From Macrosoma leucophasiata (Eukaryota > Arthropoda > Insecta > Lepidoptera > Hedylidae): a stretch of 64,000 nt of DNA. The stretch is taken from the NCBI GenBank assembly GCA_036365455.1, contig JAWQUS010000025.1, positions 23,472,001 through 23,536,000 of the forward strand, written 5' to 3'. The notes beneath the pieces are model-generated. The model had not been told where the DNA came from. It saw nothing but the letters and a program-made list of their open reading frames with translations, and made no database searches. The position numbers and the translations under genes were made by a program. Within the stretch, counting starts at the first letter, position 1, and each line of letters begins with the position of its first letter. This document shows, piece by piece, positions 50,396-61,109 of this stretch.

Positions 50396-50404
50396 CGAAT
50401 GACG

Positions 50405-50795
50405 TGGTTGAATATTAGAACCATACATTTACAACAATTGAATGGATGATTAGATAATAATAAGTAATTCGTTGTTAAAATATCTAAATACTCTAAATAT
50501 GTCTTGAAATTAATTTAAAGCTTTTAACATTAGATGTTCGCTCAGGAATCATGCATATATCTTATTTTGCTCTAATAGGACTGATTTTCCTCTGAAGCTC
50601 ATAAAGGCGAAGAATACTTCTAAGCTTATATCTAATACGCATAGATACAGTGTAGATTTTTGATATTTTGTCGTTTTCGTTTTTAACCGACTACAAAAAA
50701 GGCGGAGTTTCTCAATTCATCCGGATCTTTTTTTTTAATGTAGGTATGTTCACCGATAGTTTAAAAACGTACCGATTTGGATATTTTTTTTATAA
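50405..50795. other. Unassigned AT-rich DNA
   Basis: Includes AACCGACTACAAAAAAGGCG and GGAGTTTCTCAATTCATCCGG, a block that I associate with common lepidopteran repeats. No gene. Confidence 0.35.
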
Positions 50796-50799
50796 TAAC

Positions 50800-50975
50800 A
50801 TTTTTTTGTGATGTAAGGAAAGTGGCGAATAAGTATGCAGCTCACATTGATGTTAAATGATGACTATAGCCTATATACACGCCTACGCAAAAGTCAGAGG
50901 TCAAAATGCAGCTGCGTTGCCAACCTTAGTTGTTATGTCTCTGTGATAGATATTACGAAGCCACACATTATATAT
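50800..50975 (-). repeat. SINE-A copy, 3' half, old
   Basis: GTGGCGAATAAGTATGCAGC, AGAGGTCAAAATGCAGCTGC and TTATGTCTCTGTGATAGATA. Strongly diverged. Confidence 0.7.
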
Positions 50976-51171
50976 TTTGATGAACTTATCATTTAAGAGA
51001 AATAAGGTTCGTCTTGGCAACACACAATGGCCATTTAATATCAATCACAAATGGGGCACAGAACTTGCTTACGACTAAGTACTTTTTTGTTTGAAGACTC
51101 ACTACTTCTTCAGAAGTTTGATTTAATCAATAAATTAAGGACAACTATTAGTACTTTCAACGACGTAAAAC

Positions 51172-51472
51172 GTAACTTCACGCCTGTAATCCCCGAAGGG
51201 ATAGGCAGAGGCAAATGCATGCATTCACTCATACATGCAAAGACCCACAATTCGCCGGTTACATTTTAGCCCATGTAACAGGTGGCGAGCTTATTGACAT
51301 CTCCGGGCACACAAACTTCGAGGTACTGGAAAACTTCCAGAAAATGGAAAAATCCTAATAGAACCAGAGATAAAGGATTACTACACCATTATCTCTAATA
51401 TCCCCCGACCCGGGAATCGAACCCGGGACCTCAGCGTAGTAGTGGTCTGCTACCACTAGGTTACTGAGGCAG
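51172..51472 (-). repeat. SINE-C copy, full length
   Basis: Minus strand: CTGCCTCAGTAACCTAGTGG (A box), CCCGGGTTCGATTCCCGGG (B box in a perfect T-arm-like stem), then the body to GGGGATTACAGGCGTGAAGT. Confidence 0.9.
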
Positions 51473-51479
51473 TTAGTCA

Positions 51480-52125
51480 GTTTCATGACGTAACAATTAA
51501 ATTAAAATCGCTGCAACAATAATCACCGCTATTTAATTTTCCACCCCAATATCACAGCCAAATAAGCGCGCTACCAACGCTCGGGGACTGTTTACACAGA
51601 CCTACACGTAGAAGGAACTTTTTCTCTCCCCAGTAACTGTACTTATTATCGTGTCGCGAATATTTCACCCGTAATGGTTCTCCAGAGAACGCAAACCCAT
51701 TTGCTCCTACACACTTCTTAAGTGTGCGTTGCATCTTTGAATTAGGTGCTAATGGAAAAACAGACGTGGGGTAATTATCTTTTTTTTACATTGCCTTTCC
51801 ATAGATTTATTAAATGAATAGCAAGACTAGGTTATTAACCTAGTGTCTTTTATAGTACGGACAGATACAAACACAGTTTTGGCGTGGAATGTAGTCGAAA
51901 TTTTAACGACTTAGGTGACAATTCATTCGCAAATGTAACAGATGGCAGACAGTTTTTTTTAAATGATGTCTAATGTGTATCCATTTCGAGGTTTCTCCAG
52001 GTGCTGATTACGGAAATGTCATCATTTTTAAGATCGGATTCCAGTTTCTTTATCAGCATCCCAGGAAACCACAAAATTTACACCCATCATTTAAGGCTAT
52101 CTGACATACCTACCCATATTACTAG
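51480..52125. other. Unassigned DNA
   Basis: The 60-codon minus ORF at 51552-51734 has no motif. No other structure was seen beyond the old duplication noted at 49460. Confidence 0.35.
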
Positions 52126-52129
52126 CATA

Positions 52130-52190
52130 ATATTTGCTTGCCTTCGAGCTCTATCATTGAAGCTCTACCACCGTACATTACCACTATCAC
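52130..52190 (-). repeat. Possible SINE-A scrap
   Basis: CTTCGAGCTCTATCATTGAA and GCTCTACCACCGTACATTAC resemble the 5' end of SINE-A, out of normal order. Confidence 0.4.
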
Positions 52191-52513
52191 TGAGCAGCAG
52201 ATATACATGTCTGTCTGTCTGTTTTTTTTAATTTTTTTTTGAAAGCTGGTTTCCTTTGACTTTATCAGACCTTTATAACACAGGTGTCCAGTTACCATGA
52301 TTTTTATTATATTTGCAAGGGTCTACGGGCCCAATTCGGATGGTACTTCATCCTGCTTTATTTTATTGCTAATTTATACATTCTTAACATTTCAATTGAC
52401 CGCCTCATTCAATATTAACATTTATATATATGTACATAATATAAAAAGCAATATTTTATTTCATACGTAGATTATTTGACGACATTATAATTACATTAAT
52501 TCTTTTGTTCCTT

Positions 52514-53480
52514 CTAGTTTCTTTTGTTTGCATCTTCTACAATTTTAGTAATGAAGGCTTCCAGACGCGATCTGGTATTCTTGTTTGTGAGCAATTTATC
52601 CAAATTGCTATGATTCATTTGCATGTTAATCAGCGATTCCGATCCGATCCATTCTATTAAAAGATATTCCATCGTTTCAAATGCTGCACCGCAGATGCGG
52701 GATGCTCTCAGTTTTGTGTTTGAAACGGTGTAAATATGCGGAAAAGCCTCCATGTTCTGTTAGCCCTTGATTAAGCTGAAACGTGGGACGGTTTTTGATG
52801 ACATATTCGTAGGCAATGCGTACGGTGCGTAAGAATTTTTAAGTGACAGCTGCTGTTCCTCCGTTGACATAACGCTTGTTCCAAATTGCCACGCTCTCCG
52901 CTCTCAAGATCCTTTTCACGAACGAGAGAGGGCTTTTTGAGTAGTGAGCCTTTGTGTCAAGAGCCGCCTGTTTGGCAAGCTCGTTCGCGCGCTCATTGCC
53001 CGTTTCCCCTTTGTGGGCTTCCACCCAATAGTTTTATAGTTCGGCCCGTCTCGTTGATTCGGGCGTCGAGTTCGCGGATTTGTCTAGCGATGCGTTGAGT
53101 GGTTTCAGGGTCCCCAATTGTCTCCAGGCTTGACCTTGAGTCGTTAAGGACTGCTACCGTCTGCTCTTTCAGTGCTCCACTGGCTAATTCAATCGCTTGA
53201 TACAGTGCGTAGAGCTCCGCCTGGTAGACAGTGCAACCCTTATCGAGTCTGAGCTTCTTGGTTCTTATTTCCTTCTCCTCTCTGTAGTAAGTGTATGCGA
53301 CTCCAATGCCATCCGGTGTCTTACATCCATCGGTATACATTTTGGACATCTCTCAAATTTTCAAAGTGTATGCTCAATTCTTTTTCTGGGTGCGGGAAGT
53401 CTAAATAGTCACGTTTTTTCTACATCTCTGTCTCCCGAAATTTCCAGAAATTTGTTTCGCTTTGTCTCAAATATCTGCTA
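52514..53480 (-). pseudogene. LINE ORF2 RNase H and C-terminal region, broken
   Basis: Read on the minus strand. The frame from 53349 has YTDGCKTPDGIGVAYTY (first catalytic Asp), YQAELYALYQAI (Glu) and VLNDSRSSLETI (second Asp). After one frameshift at about 53028 the next frame has EAHKGETGNERANELAKQA, the HxGxxGNExA block that closes RNase H. A stop follows at 52839-52841. Still in that frame is LTEHGGFSAYLHRF, and after another frameshift come ICGAAFETMEYLLIEW and the end VEDANKRN. Sequence upstream to about 53480 is compatible with the segment before RNase H. RNase H next to a C-terminal Cys/His region points to an RNase H-bearing LINE group (I or R1 related). RT is absent and the copy is dead. 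Confidence 0.82.
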
Positions 53481-53500
53481 CAAGTAAAGTCCATGAACAA

Positions 53501-53735
53501 ACTTCATGAAGCTGCCATCTTGGATTTACATTTTGACACCACTATCGGATTCAACACCCCCATGAACCATGAAAACGACACCCATGACGAAAAAGTTGAC
53601 AACTTCATGCAGCCGCCATCTTGGATTTACATTTTGACACCACTATCAGATTCAACACCCTCAAGAACCATGGAAACGACACCCATGACGAAAAAGTTGA
53701 CAGCTTCATGCAGCCGCTATCTTGGATAGGTATAA
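53501..53735. repeat. 101-bp tandem repeat, about 2.3 copies
   Basis: ACTTCATGAAGCTGCCATCT (53501), ACTTCATGCAGCCGCCATCT (53602) and GCTTCATGCAGCCGCTATCT (53703) start successive units that share CACCACTATC and GACACCCATGACGAAAAAGT. The period of 101 is not a multiple of 3. Confidence 0.92.
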
Positions 53736-53990
53736 TGTAGGTGTGCTCGACTTTGGATGAAAGGACCACTAGGTGGCGACTGCTCCGAATAACAACAAAA
53801 CTTCGGATGAGTCGACCACTACTGTTTTAACGAGTGACATTTCATCCGCGGATAAGATACATTTGCGGATGAATTGTCACCTAAGCCATTTTAACTTTAT
53901 AGACGGGCTCTCAGCTGACATGACCATTGACATGCATGCATGAACATTGAAACTTAACAGTACATTCAGGATTTGATGTGACTTACACAC

Positions 53991-54185
53991 CTTTTTCTAG
54001 TAATGGAAGTGGAAAACAAGCATGCAGTTCACATTCATGTTAAGTGATGATTACCAAGGTCAAAATACAGATGCGGTACCACTCCTGAGGCTTAAGGTGT
54101 TATTCCTCTATGCCGGAAATTACAGGGCCGTAGATTACCACTACACTGGAACACGATAGTGCTGAACACTACCGTTTAGCGGCAA
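53991..54185 (-). repeat. SINE-A copy, 5'-truncated with deletions
   Basis: GTGGAAAACAAGCATGCAGT to ACACTACCGTTTAGCGGCAA. The CTGCAGCCTATAGACACC segment is deleted. Confidence 0.82.
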
Positions 54186-54189
54186 AAAA

Positions 54190-54680
54190 CCTCTGCGACC
54201 GGAGTTGTTATTTATTTATTTAATTATTTTAAAGGAAACGAATAGTTGAGATAACATTATAAAAAAACTTGAAGAGAAAAATGAACTCCAGTCAGTAAGC
54301 GTAGACCATAAGGGACATATGAGTTGCCCGTAGCTGTGCCTTAACAGCTTAGGGGCTAAAAGAAAGTCATGGGTAGATTTCTATGTAGTGGATTATGTGT
54401 TCGCGTAAAGAATACACTAACTGTTGTGTTAAGCTTGCTAGCGATGTGGTTTTTATTTTTATAATATTATATTTATAAGTAGTTTTATATGGTTTTCTAC
54501 AGTTTCGGAACACAGACGTGAAAATAAAAATGCTTGGTAATAAATACTTGAATTGTTTATCTGTAAAGTAGGTTTATGGACGATAAGTAATAAAATTTAA
54601 CGCGATAACGTAGATGCGAAAATACATACTTTTATGATTTGAATTATTATCGAGACGCATCGAATGAGAATCTTAAAAAA
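54190..54680. other. Unassigned AT-rich DNA
   Basis: A (TTTA)n tract at 54208-54230 may be the tail of a lost LINE in minus orientation. Nothing else recognised. Confidence 0.35.
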
Positions 54681-54696
54681 AATGAAATTCCTGAAT

Positions 54697-54943
54697 AATT
54701 GTTATATATTATTTCGCATTAACACATGCTTGTGAAATATATTTTATTTTAAAGTAAAATGGAAAGAAAAATTTGACTTCAGGCGAGACTCGAACTCGCG
54801 GCCTACTGGGAATCTAGTCCAGCCGCTCTTCCAATTGAGCTACTGAAGTCCTGCCCGATTTGTCAAATCTTTCCTTCACATTTGTTGCATTGCTTTATGG
54901 TAGCAGCAGCGCCATCTATTGCCAACTATGCTAGTTGCATCGC
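54697..54943 (-). repeat. SINE-E copy, complete, 15-bp TSD
   Basis: ATGAAATTCCTGAAT is duplicated at 54682-54696 and 54944-54958, which fixes the ends. On the minus strand the element has a 93-bp leader (GTTGGCAATAGATGGCGCTG and on), the tRNA-like module (54850-54775), then a 3' body to ATGCGAAATAATATATAACA. A tRNA-like module that is not at the 5' end is unusual for a SINE. Confidence 0.82.
54775..54850 (-). pseudogene. tRNA-like sequence inside SINE-E
   Basis: 76 nt with a 7- to 8-bp acceptor stem (GACTTCAG/CTGAAGTC), D-arm-like GCTC...GAGC, and T arm GCGAG-TTCGAGT-CTCGC. The anticodon arm is irregular. It differs from 651-726 by one base (TAGATT for TGGATT). Likely not a working tRNA. Confidence 0.55.
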
Positions 54944-54959
54944 ATGAAATTCCTGAATT

Positions 54960-55370
54960 TCACCCACGGGGGATTCAACTCCTTAGTCTTACTGGTTTAA
55001 TCTTTGAAGATTAGATTATGCTTCCATTCCACGAAAACAATTAAAAAGATAAAGAACATCTTCGAAACAAATTAAAAAAATCTTTTCAGACCCGTGAGAC
55101 AGTAGCAAATATAACATTCAATGACAAAAATTCATAAAATATTTAAAGCTGTTTAATATTAATACTGCATATTTTCGCTCCGTCTTCGCAAACTGTAGGT
55201 GTAAATGACAAGAGAAAGATCGTTTAACCGCAGACTGCAGTAGGTTCGCCATTTTTTTGTCGGACAGTACTTGAGGTACATTTTGAGTGCTTATTATTAT
55301 AATACCGCGTTTATTAGAGATCTTTCATTATCACTTTTCACAATTCTTTCTCTCATCATCACCTTTCACA
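54960..55370. other. Unassigned AT-rich DNA
   Basis: No gene or known repeat seen. Confidence 0.4.
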
Positions 55371-55376
55371 CTTTTC

Positions 55377-55653
55377 ACTGGTGGTAGAGCTCCAGTGACG
55401 GAGCTCGCGGGCGTAGGGACCACCGCATTACCTAATATACTTGCCGCTAAATGGTAGTGTTCAGCACTATCGTGTTCCGGATAGGTGGTAATGTACGGCC
55501 TTGTAATTCGCGACACAGAGACATAAAACCTTAGGCGTGGTAACGCATCTGCATTTCGACCTTTGTCTTTGTGTGGGTGTCTATAGGCTGCAGTCATCAC
55601 ATAACACCAATGTGAACTGCATGCATGTTTGCCTCTTCCATTTAAAAAAAAAA
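55377..55653 (+). repeat. SINE-A copy, near full length
   Basis: ACTGGTGGTAGAGCTCCAGT to GCCTCTTCCATTT and an A tail. The CTCAGGAG block is deleted. Confidence 0.9.
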
Positions 55654-55680
55654 CAAATTCATAAAAATATATTAAAAGCG

Positions 55681-55765
55681 GTCCTGGGCCGGCCTCATCC
55701 AGCGATTGCCCGAGACCTTCACTCGGTTGTTGGTCCACCTCGAGACGAGGGAGGCCTGCCTTCGC
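55681..55765 (-). pseudogene. Short LINE ORF2 C-terminal scrap
   Basis: Minus strand reads RWTNNRVKVSGNRWMRPAQD R, the same peptide as RWTNDLVKVAENRWMRAVQD at 63690. Only about 28 codons are left. Confidence 0.6.
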
Positions 55766-55788
55766 TTCGTCTTCCAGAGAGATATATT

Positions 55789-55907
55789 ACGTTTAAGCTA
55801 CAGAATGCTTTGTCTTTGTCAGTTGCATTGTCAAATGTGCAGGATAGAAAAAAGAAAAAGGAGAGATTAGCAACACTTTACGTAAAATACTTTTATGAAT
55901 AAGGGGG
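55789..55907. mobile_element. MITE N8, right half
   Basis: GTCAGTTGCATTGTCAAATG to CTTTTATGAATAAGGGGGCA. The left TIR has been replaced by TTACGTTTAAGCTACAG. Confidence 0.7.
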
Positions 55908-55909
55908 CA

Positions 55910-56405
55910 GATCTTTTGTAATATTTAATTGGTTTATTCTTATTCATACAAAAAATTAAGAGAATGCATATGTATGCATATCCATTTTTGCAAGTTGACA
56001 ATTATGTGTATGACCCTCGCGATTCATTCATGTTTTATTTTGAAGTTCAAAGCAATAAATAGACACTACAACAGTTGTAAAAAAACGATAAAATAAAAAA
56101 GATATTTAGAATTACGCAAATATTTTAAGAAATGTAAAAAATTAAAAAAAAAAAAACATTAGACATTTAAATAGGACGTGGTTATCTATAAAATGTAAGG
56201 GCTTCTGAAACTCTCTCTCCTAAATAAAAATTAAAATGGTACGCCGAAAATACGCCTCCGCGGGTAAATTTCGAGATGCGAATGCGAACGCAGGACTCAA
56301 ACGATTAAAAAAATAATAATTTTAAAAAACAGTCAGTCCGGCCGTTTATTTTTAGGGTTGGGTGGCCTATAGGGTAGTAACGGAGCTTGCCTGGTCAGCT
56401 AGTAT
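55910..56405. other. Unassigned DNA ending in a Helitron-like CTAGT
   Basis: AT-rich. At 56340-56402, GGGTTGGGTGGCCTATAGGG and TTGCCTGGTCAGCTAGT look like the 3' end of a Helitron-like element whose body is not recognisable. Confidence 0.35.
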
Positions 56406-56458
56406 GATATAAATTCATTATAGTATCATAGAAAATATCGTGAAAGATTTAAAGAAGA

Positions 56459-57095
56459 AAAACCGGTCAAGTGCGTGCCGGGCCACGCGCAGTGTAGGGT
56501 TCCGTAGTTTTTAGGTTTTATTAATGTAATAAAAAAATATATATTTTCTATGGAGTTATTAAATGTTTTGAGTACATTTAATTTTGGTCGACTGTTACTC
56601 GCAAACTTGTAAAGCCAACATAGGTGTTATAATTTTCCTTTTAATTTCGTTATATGTAGCTACTATTGCCGTAACGTTTGAATTTCTAACAACAACCGTT
56701 TAGTTGGTAGAGGGGGAGGGACACTTGACTCTTACGAAAATTGTTACTTTAAAGCATAATAAGTCACGAACAGTTAACTTAATCGAAAAATGATTTCAGT
56801 ATACCCCTAATATTTTTGAAAGACCTATCCAACGATATCACACACTACATAGAAAACGAAAATTAAAAATATATTTGCGCGTTGCATGTAGTGGAGGTAC
56901 CCTAAATCATTTTATTTTTCATGTTTTTATTCTACCGCTTTGTCGGCGTGATTATGATGTACCTATTCTTGTGCTAAATTTCAAGTCTCTAGTATCAATA
57001 GTGTTTGCGCTAAACCGCGGACGGACAGACAGACAGACAGACGAACGTGGCGAAACTATAAGGGTTCCTTGTTTACTGCGGAACTCTAAAAACGC
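56459..57095 (+). mobile_element. MITE N4, uninterrupted copy
   Basis: AAACCGGTCAAGTGCGTGCC to TTACTGCGGAACTCTAAAAA. Used as the reference for the insertions in the 9371-10630 copy. Confidence 0.8.
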
Positions 57096-57099
57096 GTTA

Positions 57100-57660
57100 C
57101 TCACACCGATGACGAGACTGCTTGATACTTATTTTTCCACCTGGATCTAACTACTACTACTAATCATTGGATGCCGAATATGCCCTCTTTAAATCATCGG
57201 TTGGTGACGCCACTACTGATACTAGTTTTTTAAATTCCAAGATTCATGGTTCACCTACCAGCGAGCGTCTCATTAAAACTTTTTCAAGAGAATTAAATAA
57301 CGCCCACAAAACAAATCCATTTAAGGCGCGGGCTTTGCTACTGTTCCGAAGTAATTTTTGAGTACAACGCTTTTTAACTTTGACGGTAAACTGCAGGTGA
57401 TGACGGTTTGTTCTCGTATATTGCTTGAATAAATTATGTTTATTGGTGTTTTTATGTGAGCGGAAAAGTAAGAAGGAACAGGAGAGATATGAAGTTTAAT
57501 ATATGGTGAGATAAATGGACTCGTTTAACGTATATGGGCTATAAGTAAGAAAGATGTAAATATAATAAAATACTAATTTCTTACATAAATTGATAGTTAT
57601 ACTAGCTGTCCCGACGAACTCGTAAAATAATAAGTGTCCAAAAAATCGAAAAACTTATTT
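57100..57660. other. Unassigned DNA with a 64-codon ORF
   Basis: The + frame at 57167-57361 (MDAEYALFKSSVGDATTDTS start) has a codon-like composition but no motif I know and no visible partner exon. Left unassigned. Confidence 0.3.
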
Positions 57661-58305
57661 GGCTGCTGAAGAGAAGTTTAAAATAAAAGGTACAACTCCG
57701 AACACTTTCTATCAGCAAACCGATGTCATTCAACAGCTATTTACTTTTACTCTGTTTTTTTTTTCAATTCTATCGAGTCTGAATGCTGATCGTCGTGCGT
57801 GGCGTTATTGCATTTTTACAGTTACCCGTAAACCTGGAAATGTAGAAAAAAATAGAAACGAGCTTCAAAATTTATTAGTTTTAGGTTCTGAATAAACTAT
57901 TTTTTGTTTTTTTAGCCATGAAAAAAAATCGATGAGAGATTTATTTTTATATTTTTTTAACATAGGTATGTTTTTGGTATAGATTCATCAACGATATATC
58001 TACATATAGATTAGTTCATCAACTTCTTCTTCTCAACAAAATGAATTCAAATGGAGCTCCCTAAAACATCTTTCGAATATGAATGTGTAAGTATAACTGC
58101 GAACTATAAACTGCGCTCAGACCAAAAAGGGAATTCTCTAACGATATTCAGAGGAAATACATTTCGAATTGGAAAAAAATCCAGCGTCCATTAGCAGCAG
58201 CTAGTTGGAGTTGTCACGGGTCGACAAACTTCATGTTTGACGTACTTTATTGATTTTATGCAGTTATCTTAATTATGTAAATCCGTACTTCCATAGATAG
58301 GTACT
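57661..58305. other. Unassigned DNA; 58130-58240 duplicated at 58940
   Basis: Includes a 78-codon ORF (57659-57895, ending LLVLGSE) without known motif, and the first copy of an approximately 110-bp segment (AATTCTCTAACGATATTC, TCCAGCGTCCATTAGCAGCA) that recurs downstream. Confidence 0.4.
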
Positions 58306-58315
58306 TTATGTAATG

Positions 58316-58513
58316 AATGTATGTATGTATGTATCTTCACGCCAGGTCCCAAACGGGGTAGGCAGAGAATGTGGAGCGCCAGATATTCCGGTCCTGACAC
58401 ACCTCCCGTGCCTCATCTACCTTCATCATTCTCTTCATACACGCACGCCGATTCCTAAGACTTTTGACCCCACCATCAGACAAAACTCGACCTATTTGGT
58501 CATGGTAGGTCAT
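58316..58513 (-). mobile_element. LINE-P 3' fragment
   Basis: TATGTATCTTCACGCCAGGT to TTTGGTCATGGTAGGTCA, encoding the ACMKRMMKV-type peptide on the minus strand. (ATGT)n runs at the left. Confidence 0.78.
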
Positions 58514-58919
58514 AAATGTAAAAGTGTCTTTATGTGTTTGTCTGTTACGCTTTCGTGATTAAACCGCTCAATCGATTGTGATGGAATTTGACATGAAAAA
58601 AAGTTTGAATCATAAGAAAGGAAATAATTGTTTTAGTAACAAACCCAATGGGACGCGGACAAAGTATGGGTGTTTAGAGGCAGATTCCTCAATGACTCAG
58701 TGGTGAGTAAGTCATGACAAAGAAGGCTGTTGTTACGAATTCATTATTGAGTTAAGAACAAATTAACATCTTATAATTCTTAAAGGAACATAGGAAGAAT
58801 AATAACGTTCATTTTTATTTCGAATTGGTCAACTCGTTTATCGAGTTTTTCTTAGTATTTCTTTGACTTCAATACGTAAATTGCCAAAACGTTCAAATAT
58901 GAGCAACTAAAAAACTCCT

Positions 58920-59060
58920 CTCAGATTGGAACCCTGAAAGAGAAATTCTCTAACGATATTCGCAGAAAATATGCACGGAATTGGAAAAATCCAGCGTCCA
59001 TTAGCAGCAGATAGTTGGTTAACGATTCACGAGTCAACAAACTTTCGACGTTTGTCGTAT
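58920..59060. repeat. Second copy of the 58130-58240 segment
   Basis: AAATTCTCTAACGATATTCG, AATCCAGCGTCCATTAGCAG and AGTCAACAAACTTTCGACG match the first copy about 800 bp upstream. Confidence 0.65.
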
Positions 59061-59261
59061 TTTATTCATTATAGTTACATTGGAAATGCTTTGAATTCCA
59101 CTTCAATTTGCATTGGAAAAAATGTACATATCTTCTATTTTTGTATACTAGAATTAAATGATATGTGAAAAATTTGACAGGCATAGACTATTTATATGGG
59201 AACATGAAATTGTTTATTTTACTACTTTCCTTCAATAATTTATTATTGAAAGTAAACGAAA

Positions 59262-60000
59262 TCGAAAACAAGTATTTTTAATTAATGGAAGGGGAAACCA
59301 CACCCCATTTCAGATACAGATCAACAATTGAAACGCTATGCGTAGAGTAGTGATTAATCATAAAATCTAAAACATAATAAAAACCCACCAACTTCTATAT
59401 TCGCGTAACACACTAAGCCTCTTAAAGCGAGTCTTTGATTTATGTGTAACGCGATGTATTAACGAAGTTTGTGCTCCAAATTAAAGCGCGATTCATTGCG
59501 TCGAGGTCGCGGCCGCGGTTTGAAGATGCCATTGCTGCCGACACAACTGCTGAGGTGTTATTTTTAAAAGCTTTTACTAAAGCTATAACGGGAACATTTT
59601 CGTTTGATTCTAATTTAACAAACTGGAATCACGCAAGAGGTAACAATATATTACAATATTCAAAATGTATTGTATTTAGCAAAGAAAATCGAAAACACAA
59701 TTATTTTAATGGAAGAGGACCCCACGGAATTTCAGATTAAGATCAATATTTGAAACGCTATGCACTAGCATCACTACTAAGTGATTCATCATAAAATCAA
59801 AAACATAAAACCACCAACTTCTACATTCGTATATCTCACTAAGCCTCTTAAAGCGAGTCTTTGATTTATGTGTACAACGCGATGTATTTACAAAGTTCGT
59901 GCTCCAAACTAAAACGAGAATCATTGTGACTTGAGATCGCGTTTTTGAGATGTCACTGCTGCCGACAGAATTGCTGAGGTCTTATTTTTAAAAGGCTGCC
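59262..60000. repeat. Tandem duplication, unit about 428 bp
   Basis: GAAATCGAAAACAAG...CACCAACTTCTATATTCG...AAGCGAGTCTTTGATTTATG...ACTGCTGAGGTGTTATTTTT occurs at 59262-59580 and again, with many differences, at 59688-60000. The 89-codon ORF at 59471-59740 lies across the junction and is not kept in the second unit. Confidence 0.8.
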
Positions 60001-60149
60001 ATATCGGAAACCCATCCTGGGTTGTATCATCTCACTTTTACTTTAACAGAGCTGAAGATACTTTAGTAACAAAGTTAATGTTAGGTAAAAAAATGAATTG
60101 CACCATTTGCAAATTGTTTAATGTCGTCAAAACCTATGAATACGATAGG

Positions 60150-60226
60150 GCTACACACTAACATTTGGTTACGCGGTGGCCTACGACCTCAAGCTCCTAC
60201 TTTGGATCTACTACCACCAGTAAAAC
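60150..60226 (-). repeat. SINE-A 5' fragment, old
   Basis: GGTTACGCGGTGGCCTACGA to TACTACCACCAGTAAAAC. Confidence 0.65.
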
Positions 60227-60242
60227 TTTAAACAATTTTGTG

Positions 60243-60535
60243 TTTCTTTATGTTATGGAAGGGGCAAACAAGCATGCAGTTCACATTTGTGGTATGTGAT
60301 GACTGCAGCCTGTAGACACCCACACAAGTAACAAGGTCAAAATGCGGATGCGTTATCACTCCTGAGGCCTAAGGTGTTATAACCTCTGTGCCGGAAATTA
60401 CAGGGCCTTGTAATTGTACGGCCCTGTCCTGACAGAACATGATAGTGCTGAACACTACCATTTAACGGCAAGTATATTAGGTAATGCGGTGATGGCTACG
60501 CCCGCGAGCTCCGTCACTGTATCTCTACCACTAGT
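60243..60535 (-). repeat. SINE-A copy, full length, with inverted micro-duplication
   Basis: TTTATGTTATGGAAGGGGC to CTCTACCACTAGTA. At 60400-60427 the usual sequence is replaced by ACAGGGCC, 12 bases, GGCCCTGT: the next 19 bases are an inverted copy of the family's own sequence. Confidence 0.88.
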
Positions 60536-60595
60536 AATATTATCGTTCGATCTTTTTAAATGTAGTTACAACTTTGTTACGTGTATCAGCGAGTG

Positions 60596-60963
60596 GAAGC
60601 GCGCATGGCCCAGCGGCTGGTGTAGATCGTAAGCGATCTGCTCGGTTAAGCACTACAGGCGCGGTCGGGTAGTGTGATGGGTGACCGCTAGTGGCAAATT
60701 AAATGCGCGTTTCCGTGCTTCGGAGGGCACGTTAAGCCGTCGGTCCCGGTTGCTATCGATAGATAGCAGTCGTTAAACCTTGTCGGAGGCCTTATGGGCG
60801 GTTTGAAAACATCCGACAGCGGGTTGGCCACTAACCCACCCACCTCCACCAATCCGCATTGGAGCAGCGTGGTGGAGTAAGCTCCAGGCCTCCCCCCAAA
60901 AAGGGGAGAGACTCGTGCCCAGCAGTGGGACGGATAATGGGTTGCCATTATTATTATTATTAT
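60596..60963 (+). repeat. SINE-B copy, full length, 12-bp TSD
   Basis: TATCAGCGAGTG is duplicated at 60584-60595 and 60964-60975. The copy runs from GAAGCGCGCATGGCCCAGCG to a (TTA)n tail and is the cleanest representative of the family in the window. Confidence 0.95.
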
Positions 60964-61109
60964 TATCAGCGAGTGCTGTGAAACGATTTCGATTTACGTG
61001 ATTGTACTTCATTGTACTGAGCTGGGAACAGTATCTGTATTGAACGATTTGCATTCAAATAAAATAGGGTATTTAACAATGTGTAATTTTGTGGTTCAAA
61101 TAACATAGT

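Noticed and set aside
57167..57895. Two ORFs (64 and 78 codons) as exons of a host gene
   Set aside because: Different frames with no clear splice sites between them and no known domain. Composition alone is not enough.
59471..59740. 89-codon ORF as a gene
   Set aside because: It crosses the tandem duplication and is not open in the second unit.
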